Shown piece by piece: positions 32,173-36,662 of a DNA stretch of 36,662 nt. The position numbers and the translations under genes are program-made. The notes below the pieces were generated by a model. It had not been told where the DNA came from. It saw only the letters and a program-made list of their open reading frames with translations, and did no database searches. The stretch is from Candidatus Nealsoniibacteriota bacterium (GTDB lineage: Bacteria; Patescibacteriota; Minisyncoccia; Minisyncoccales; PWPS01). Each line of letters begins with the position of its first letter. The first letter of the stretch is position 1. The stretch covers positions 1 to 36,662 of the forward strand of contig PUNQ01000031.1 in the NCBI GenBank assembly GCA_003551845.1, written 5' to 3'.

Positions 32173-32547
32173 TTTCTTTAAAAATAATTATCTCAATAAG
32201 TGCTAATAGGGTAGATATTTTATTTGGAATCTTTTCAGTGGAGAAATAATTTAATATTGTTAAAGTTGGTAATCGGATAGTTTGCTGAAAAATATTCCGG
32301 AAAGTAATTGAAAAGCTAAAAAAGAGACCTTACAAAACAATCTGATCAGCTTTGATGATTTTGATTTTGTTAGGTGCTTAAAAATAATATTTGAAACGAT
32401 AATTTTATATTTTTATAAAAAAAGGCCTCGGATTTCTCCGAGGCTTTGCAAGAGGGAGGAGAGGTTCTTATTCGGCCCATTGCCTCCTTTTGAGGAGGGA
32501 GGAACCATTATCCTTTTAGGAAGGACTCAGCCTTCAACCTTGCCTCT
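32173..32547 (-). other. Intergenic region with structured, GC-richer segment
   Basis: No gene. The left 240 bases are plain AT-rich DNA. From about 32448 to 32547 the composition rises to roughly half GC and several inverted repeats nest (GGTTC 32463-32467 with GAACC 32502-32506, CCTCC/GGAGG inside, GAAGG/CCTTC at 32520-32535). It lies between the stop of the minus-strand 70-aa gene and that gene's terminator, so it would be its 3' UTR or a separate small RNA. Confidence 0.45.
32412..32447 (-). terminator. Terminator of the minus-strand 70-aa gene
   Basis: GCCTCGGA-GAAA-TCCGAGGC read on the minus strand, followed by CTTTTTTTATAAAAA. There is no T tract on the plus side, which sets the orientation. 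Confidence 0.8.
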
Positions 32548-32760
32548 TTAGTCAACTAATCTTTCAAATATTTCTGTCAGACCTTCTTTTATTACCTGCT
32601 TAAGCTCACTTTCAGTTACCTCTATCTCTCGTAATTCCGGCTCTTTTATTAAGTTTCCAATCTCTCGATCTATATTCTCCAGGTCTCTAATCCGGCTGCC
32701 CTTTTTTATTTTCAAGAGCAGCATTTTGTAGCCAATCTCATTTCTTCTTCCTTCTTTCAT
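32548..32760 (-). CDS. Small charged protein, unknown
   Basis: 70 aa, not recognised. Highly charged and predicted all-helical: 'MKEGRRNEIGYKMLLLKIKK' then 'IDREIGNLIKEPELREIEVT'. No Cys and no membrane segment. The start at 32760 is chosen for the strong SD (GAAAGGGGGTGG, 5 bases away); the track start at 32799 lies in the promoter. It has a consensus promoter and its own terminator about 100 bases past the stop, so it is an independent unit. SD and promoter style match the acyltransferase and zinc-ribbon genes. Possibly a small regulator or antitoxin-like protein; no partner is seen. Confidence 0.65.
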   Translation of the reverse strand: MKEGRRNEIGYKMLLLKIKKGSRIRDLENIDREIGNLIKEPELREIEVTESELKQVIKEGLTEIFERLVD

Positions 32761-32787
32761 TTTTTCCACCCCCTTTCTTGTTTTTAA

Positions 32788-32815
32788 ATAATAACACATA
32801 ATTAAATAATGTCAA
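32788..32815 (-). promoter_or_regulatory. Strong sigma70 promoter of the 70-aa gene
   Basis: On the minus strand TTGACA (32815-32810), 16-base spacer, TATTAT (32793-32788). It shares TTGACATTATT with the acyltransferase promoter. Confidence 0.65.
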
Positions 32816-32950
32816 GGGGAGTGTCCGGCATTGCTGGTTTTGGATTTTAATATAAATTAAATAGGAAAGCTGTTTTGATATTAATATTAACTTCAAAAAA
32901 TGGGTTGTCACCTGAAAAGGTTTTACAAACTACACTTCGGTTGATTCATC

Positions 32951-32959
32951 TGATATAAT
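32951..32959 (+). promoter_or_regulatory. Extended -10 promoter of the 349-aa gene
   Basis: TGATATAAT, exact match to TGnTATAAT, about 68 bases before the ATG at 33028. Confidence 0.5.
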
Positions 32960-33027
32960 TTAAAAGTTTACTCGTTAGAAAAATAAAACTCTTCAGCTTG
33001 GTTTTCAATTGTCAATTAAAATAATTT

Positions 33028-34077
33028 ATGAAGAATAATAAAGAAATAAAAAAATTTATAAAAGATAAAAAGAAGGAAGGGCTTAGCGATCAGGATATAT
33101 GGAATATTTTGATTGAGGCGGGGCATGAAAAAGAAGATATCGAGCAATATTTTCCAAGCAAAAATATCAATGAAGAAGATTTTAAGCCGATCCATGAAAG
33201 AGAAAGATTAAAGGAAGAAATTTCACAGGATAAACTGGGAAGTTTTGATGATTTGAACTTTGATTTTATCGAATGTTCAAAGGATATCTACAAACGACTA
33301 ATTTGGAAAGAAGGAAGATGGAGGACTGTTTTAACAGCGATTACTTCTTTAATATTTTTTATTTACGCTATTAATGTCGGTCATCCGTCTTATGCTTTTG
33401 GTGGGTTTTTAATTATATCCCTTTATTTTGTTATTTTGCATGAAAAGGCTAAAAAGGAATTTTACAGAGACTTTTCAGCAAAAAATAATTTGAATTACAG
33501 GGCTCGGGGCAGGCTCTCCGAGGTTGTCGGTAATCTTTTCAAGGTTGGGCACACAAAAAGAATAAGGAATGTGATTACCGGAAAATACGGAGAAAACAAG
33601 GCTAAATTTTTTCATTACAGTTATTCTATAGGACATGACAGAAACAGAAGAACTTTCAATTTCACTGTTTTGGAAGTCTTTTTTGATGAAATTATTTTCC
33701 CCCACATGCTTTTGCAGACAAGAGGCAAAGGTATTTTTTGGAGCCGAAGACACGGAAAAAGAGGTAAGAATGAAAGAAGTGTCGCTTTGGAAAGTGAGCT
33801 GAATGATTATTACAACCTCTTTTTTCACGATGGTTACGGAGTGGAAGCAACTCAAATTTTCAGCGAAGAATTTTTACGATTTTTAAGAGATGAGAACTCT
33901 TACTTTGATATAGAGCTGAATAAAGATAGGCTCTATATTTATGACAGCACGGCAGTAAAAAGAAAAAAAGAATTCGAAGAGCTTTTTCGGGTAGCCGGGA
34001 GAGTTATAAACAGGATAGTTCCCGTTTTGAAAAGATTGAAAAATGATTTCGCCGCCTTGAATAAGTACTATAATTAA
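33028..34077 (+). CDS. Membrane protein, DUF3137-like, with N-terminal UBA-like helical motif
   Basis: 349 aa, function unknown. Residues 1-45 ('KKEGLSDQDIWNILIEAGHE') repeat the helical motif seen at the start of the 16345 protein. Two close transmembrane helices follow at about 95-135 ('VLTAITSLIFFIYAINVG', 'FGGFLIISLYFVIL'). The rest is a large soluble domain with 'FYRDFSAKNNLNYRARGRLS', 'FNFTVLEVFFDEIIFPHMLL' and 'FFHDGYGVEATQIFSEEFLR'. The double helix plus C-terminal domain recalls DUF3137 proteins; that match is from memory and tentative. Preceded by an extended -10 promoter and followed by small membrane proteins in the same direction. Confidence 0.65.
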   Translation: MKNNKEIKKFIKDKKKEGLSDQDIWNILIEAGHEKEDIEQYFPSKNINEEDFKPIHERERLKEEISQDKLGSFDDLNFDFIECSKDIYKRLIWKEGRWRTVLTAITSLIFFIYAINVGHPSYAFGGFLIISLYFVILHEKAKKEFYRDFSAKNNLNYRARGRLSEVVGNLFKVGHTKRIRNVITGKYGENKAKFFHYSYSIGHDRNRRTFNFTVLEVFFDEIIFPHMLLQTRGKGIFWSRRHGKRGKNERSVALESELNDYYNLFFHDGYGVEATQIFSEEFLRFLRDENSYFDIELNKDRLYIYDSTAVKRKKEFEELFRVAGRVINRIVPVLKRLKNDFAALNKYYN

Positions 34078-34168
34078 AAAGCATTTCGAAGTGGTTCGGG
34101 CGGATCAATTCTTCTTTTTATTTTTCAAAGTCGGGTAGTGAAATACAATTTCATATTAATGATTTGTC

Positions 34169-34177
34169 TGCTATAAT
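34169..34177 (+). promoter_or_regulatory. Extended -10 promoter of the 131-aa gene
   Basis: TGCTATAAT, exact match to TGnTATAAT, about 40 bases before the ATG at 34218. Confidence 0.5.
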
Positions 34178-34217
34178 TTAAAAAGGTCGAAATTAAAAAT
34201 TAAGCAAATATAAAAAT

Positions 34218-34613
34218 ATGACTCCCGTAGAAATAATAGCTTTAATTTTTATTGCAATTTCAATTATTAAACTAATCACTATCGCAATTAGCCCTAAAGC
34301 TTGGTACGGATCCTCCAACCCGATAGTAAAATTGGTATGGAGCAGGATTTCCGCAACCCTTTTTTCAGCGGTAATCGGTGGAGTGATTTTGTATTACCTT
34401 TTGGCTGAAATAACCGTAGCTCAACTTTTTGTTTCCGTAATATTCGCTTTCCTCTTAATGATACTTACCGTAGCTCCCGATATAGAGAAGGTACTAAAAG
34501 CGGTACCGGATCAGATTGAAAAGAAGAAAGGATCTTTTCTTATTGAGTATTGGCCCGCGATTATCGCATGGGTCGGGCTGATGGTGTGGGTCGTTTGGGA
34601 AATTTTGGCTTGA
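34218..34613 (+). CDS. Small integral membrane protein, unknown
   Basis: 131 aa, not recognised. About four hydrophobic helices: 'VEIIALIFIAISIIKLITIA', 'LFSAVIGGVILYYLLAEI', 'LFVSVIFAFLLMILTVAP' and the C-terminal 'WPAIIAWVGLMVWVVWEIL'. A short charged loop lies before the last helix ('DIEKVLKAVPDQIEKKKG'). Extended -10 promoter upstream, SD-less ATG. The next gene starts about 70 bases downstream. Composition and regular helix spacing support real coding; no enzymatic motif is visible. Confidence 0.65.
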   Translation: MTPVEIIALIFIAISIIKLITIAISPKAWYGSSNPIVKLVWSRISATLFSAVIGGVILYYLLAEITVAQLFVSVIFAFLLMILTVAPDIEKVLKAVPDQIEKKKGSFLIEYWPAIIAWVGLMVWVVWEILA

Positions 34614-34682
34614 ATATTTAAAATGGAGCTGAAATCATAAATTTAAGTGGTTTTTTGATTTAATAAATTTACCGGTCAAAAA

Positions 34683-35123
34683 GTGGACAAGCAAGAGGTT
34701 TATCAATTATTAAAATTAATACTGTCTCGAATAGAAGCCAAGAGCTTTGTCTGGAGGCTGGATGGGACTGTTAATTTATTGGTTCAGGCGATTGAGGTAA
34801 TACCCGGTGATTTGGATATTTCTACGAATGAAAAAGGGATGGAAGTTTTTGCCAACGCTTTGAGTGAATACGTAAAGAGCAAAGGATATAATGAAAATAT
34901 CGGGAATTATCAGCTTATTTGTGAAGTCAACGGATTAGAGGTGGAGATTAATACCTATGGTGACAGAAAGTTCGATAAATTTAAGCATATCGAATATAAA
35001 AATTGGCGAGGGCTGAATCTGCCCATCTTGCCTCTAAAGCAAGCAAAAGAGTTTTACAAGCTCATAGGGAGAGAAAAAAAGGAAAAGCTCATCTCCGAAC
35101 ATTTATTGAAAATAACCGAATAG
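34683..35123 (+). CDS. Nucleotidyltransferase-fold protein (lincosamide/aminoglycoside NTase-like)
   Basis: 146 aa, GTG start. 'FVWRLDGTVNLLVQAIEVIP' followed by 'GDLDIS' resembles the active-site start of small nucleotidyltransferases (GG-type loop, then DxD; here 'DLD'). A later strand 'LEVEINTYGDRKF' supplies a third acidic residue, as in the LinA/AadB-like and AbiEii-like groups. The glycine pair is replaced by 'DGT', so activity is uncertain. It could be an antitoxin-like or housekeeping NTase; a resistance role is not supported by context. No clear promoter; it may be read with the gene before it. Confidence 0.55.
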   Translation: MDKQEVYQLLKLILSRIEAKSFVWRLDGTVNLLVQAIEVIPGDLDISTNEKGMEVFANALSEYVKSKGYNENIGNYQLICEVNGLEVEINTYGDRKFDKFKHIEYKNWRGLNLPILPLKQAKEFYKLIGREKKEKLISEHLLKITE

Positions 35124-35296
35124 GCAAGTCAGCTTGAATAAAATTTACTAATTTGAAAAAAATAATAGCCATAGCAATTTTAAATTTGTCCGATGAGTCG
35201 GTCCGTGTTACTATTGAAAAAGGAAAGAGTTGAAATGCATGATTAAATATTTTCAAAATAAATTCCTAAACTCTTACTTAAGTAATAGTGTTTTAG

Positions 35297-35317
35297 GCTG
35301 CTATCGGCAGCTTTTTT
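35297..35317 (+). terminator. Rho-independent terminator before 35342
   Basis: GCTGC-TATCG-GCAGC followed by six T, about 170 bases after the NTase-like gene. Confidence 0.7.
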
Positions 35318-35341
35318 ATATAAGTTAACATAAATAAAAAT

Positions 35342-36244
35342 ATGGTTAAAATCGGAAAGCTTTTTGATCAAGTTATAGAGGTTTTTTCGTCTCGATTTTG
35401 GACTTTGGTGGGCATACGGGTTATACCATTTGCAGTCGTCAGTTTTTTACTTATTATTTTTATGGTCGCGATTTCTTTTTTGGGTTTTTTAGCCATGGAG
35501 GCCCCTTCGGAAGCGCTTTTAACAGAGGAGATTTCTCAGAACTTATCCGTTCGAGGTGCACTTACCGGCTCGGGAGAAGTGGTTGATGGCCTTTCAGCGT
35601 CCATGGCCGGAGCAAATTTATCTTTGTGGGTTGTTCTCTTTTTCGCATCTTTTGTGGTTATTTTTTTAGCGGTTCTTTTTTTATTGATATGGCCCTGGTC
35701 AGCCTCTTTGCATGCAATTAGGGACAGAGAGGAAAAGATTGGAATAATAGAGTCTTATAAGAGGGGACTCTCAAAGATTCTTTCACTATTTTGGGCTTCA
35801 TTTTTGTATATATTAATTATTTCCGGACTTTTTCTTATTTTCATTTTGATAGCACTTGTTTCGGGAATTTATTTTCTAATTGTTCCCGGACTCATCTTTT
35901 TAATTTTTCCGGGCATCCTTTTCGCCGTCTGGTTTTGGTTTTTTGATTATGTGTTAATAGTGGAGGGCAAAAAGGGAGCCAATGCCCTTGCCCGATCAAG
36001 AGATTTGGTCAGCGGTCACGGATGGGAGGTTTTGGGAAGATTGATAATATTGATTCTAATTATTCTTGCAGTAACCTTTGTGGGAGAATTAATTTTAGAA
36101 AGGATTATTGTTTTACCGATAATAGGGATTTTGATTAGTGTGTTGGGCACCGTTCTTCTTCAAGCTCTGGTGGATTCTTTCAGGGATGCTTTTGGTTATA
36201 TGCTTTATGAAGATTTGATAAGGGTTGAAAAGGAGGAAGGTTAA
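35342..36244 (+). CDS. Polytopic membrane protein (GPDPase-membrane-domain/DUF975-like)
   Basis: 300 aa with about six transmembrane helices: 'FAVVSFLLIIFMVAISFLGF', 'LWVVLFFASFVVIFLAVLFL', 'FWASFLYILIISGLFLIFIL', 'FLIVPGLIFLIFPGILFAVW', and two at the C-terminus. The loop 'KGANALARSRDLVSGHGWEV' (A..RS..L..G..W) is characteristic of a broad family of membrane proteins annotated as GPDPase membrane domain or DUF975; their role is not known. A terminator precedes it and another lies downstream, so it is probably monocistronic. Confidence 0.75.
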   Translation: MVKIGKLFDQVIEVFSSRFWTLVGIRVIPFAVVSFLLIIFMVAISFLGFLAMEAPSEALLTEEISQNLSVRGALTGSGEVVDGLSASMAGANLSLWVVLFFASFVVIFLAVLFLLIWPWSASLHAIRDREEKIGIIESYKRGLSKILSLFWASFLYILIISGLFLIFILIALVSGIYFLIVPGLIFLIFPGILFAVWFWFFDYVLIVEGKKGANALARSRDLVSGHGWEVLGRLIILILIILAVTFVGELILERIIVLPIIGILISVLGTVLLQALVDSFRDAFGYMLYEDLIRVEKEEG

Positions 36245-36269
36245 GAAAGAAAAAAGAAGTTTAGGGAAA

Positions 36270-36352
36270 ATTATACTGGTAGAGCAAAGATCAGTTGGTA
36301 GAGTCAGACGACTGGCAACAATAACACTTTAAAGGCTGGGATAGAACCCAGC
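36270..36352 (+). pseudogene. tRNA-like relic
   Basis: Contains 'CAGTTGGTAGAGTCAGACGACT', very like the D-arm and anticodon 5' stem of ordinary tRNAs, and GGCTGGGATAGAACCCAGC resembling a T-arm with a short loop. A second GGTAGAGC lies 20 bases upstream. No acceptor stem pairs and the anticodon arm does not close, so it cannot be a functional tRNA. Confidence 0.4.
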
Positions 36353-36359
36353 TTTTTTT
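36335..36359 (+). terminator. Rho-independent terminator
   Basis: GCTGGG-ATAGAA-CCCAGC followed by seven T, after the membrane protein gene; it overlaps the T-arm-like part of the tRNA relic. Confidence 0.8.
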
Positions 36360-36483
36360 AGACGTTAAAAACTATAAAAATAAAAAACTGGTTTTAAAAT
36401 CTTTCAGTAATTTCATGGACTTATTTTAACACTAATCGAAGCGATAAGAAAATTTTAAATAAACACCAATTCATAATTTTTAA

Positions 36484-36491
36484 TGTATAAT
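36484..36491 (+). promoter_or_regulatory. Candidate -10 of the possible RNase P RNA
   Basis: TG directly followed by TATAAT, in a stretch without ORFs and about 100 bases before the GAGGAAAG motif. Confidence 0.35.
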
Positions 36492-36496
36492 TGAGT

Positions 36497-36662
36497 TATT
36501 GAAAATTTTTATGAAATAATCGAGAGAGTTAGTTGTATTAACTAAGAGGACACATGAAAGAGTTAGATCAAAAAAGCTTGAAGATTTAGAGGAAAGACTT
36601 CAGACGAGAAGGGGTAGGCATTCAAGGTAATAGCTTGCCGCTTAAAGGTTAAAAGCACGGAT
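36497..36662 (+). ncRNA. rnpB: Possible 5' part of RNase P RNA, cut by window end
   Basis: Contains TAGAGGAAAGACTTC, resembling the universal RNase P P4 strand GAGGAAAGUCC. It is followed by two small hairpins at the places of P8 (CAAG-GTAATAG-CTTG) and P9 (GCTT...AAGC), then ACGGA about 65 bases later, the position of the conserved ACGGAAAGUGC segment. The 5' end is approximate (from a -10 at 36486). The second half is outside the window, so this cannot be settled here. Confidence 0.4.

Noticed and set aside
32410-32507. 31-codon minus-strand ORF past the 70-aa gene
   Set aside because: It runs through the terminator hairpin, its SD would be too close to the ATG, and the composition reflects the stem sequences.
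1-36662. Alternative genetic code (TGA as Gly) as in Gracilibacteria
   Set aside because: TGA ends several genes at the expected family length (glmS, korA, korB) and no conserved gene reads through TGA.
1-36662. CRISPR array or cas genes
   Set aside because: No regularly spaced repeats; the three palindromes are hundreds of bases apart and no Cas motif is present.
1-36662. Insertion sequence, prophage or plasmid genes
   Set aside because: No transposase, integrase, replication or phage protein was recognised among the ORFs; the palindromes are the only mobile-element hint.

Overview
The window looks like a chromosomal piece of a small, AT-rich bacterial genome, most likely Patescibacteria/CPR of the Parcubacteria type. 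This is inference, from four observations. Most genes start at an ATG in an A/T-rich leader with no Shine-Dalgarno (SD). MetK and FolD are compact. Two membrane proteins carry an N-terminal 'GYS..EI..AL..AGW..EEI'-type helical motif that I associate with such genomes. There is an eight-cysteine secreted protein. TGA is used as a stop, so the recoded Gracilibacteria/Absconditabacteria are unlikely. Promoters are sigma70-like, often with an extended -10 (TGnTATAAT).

Layout. 1-1599: 3' part of glmS. 1680-9728: a tight eight-gene run of korA, korB, a YvcK/CofD-like protein, an archaeal-style GlmU-like enzyme, a GlcNAc-kinase-like protein, glyA, folD and a PAP2 phosphatase, joining 2-oxoacid:ferredoxin chemistry, amino-sugar activation and one-carbon metabolism. 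9729-10997: three copies of a short palindrome around a tRNA-Leu(CAA) and a superoxide dismutase. 10998-19235: a HemW-like radical SAM protein, metK, a secreted eight-cysteine protein with L-lactate dehydrogenase, two small membrane proteins and a B12-binding-type radical SAM protein. 19345-24329: a flavin reductase, a CarB with animal-like signature motifs, and a UV-damage endonuclease. 24417-27321 (minus strand): a 7TM-GAF histidine kinase and, upstream of it, a LuxI-fold acyltransferase. 27603-30045: 3-methyladenine glycosylase, a dolichol-kinase-like membrane protein, a divergent polysaccharide deacetylase and a small zinc-ribbon protein. 30318-32172: a short upstream ORF and a second HemW-like radical SAM protein. 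32548-36244: small or poorly characterised proteins, mostly membrane-bound. 36245-36662: a tRNA-like relic, a terminator and what may be the start of RNase P RNA.

The most interesting points are these. (1) A LuxI-type synthase that appears to keep all the invariant family residues sits next to a seven-helix sensor kinase, though a terminator separates them. (2) A C-terminal module of about 90 residues is shared by two otherwise different radical SAM proteins. (3) Three small accessory genes have strong SDs and TTGACA promoters, unlike the SD-less housekeeping genes. (4) A palindrome is repeated in both orientations around the tRNA and sod. All assignments come from reading motifs by eye; no database search was possible.
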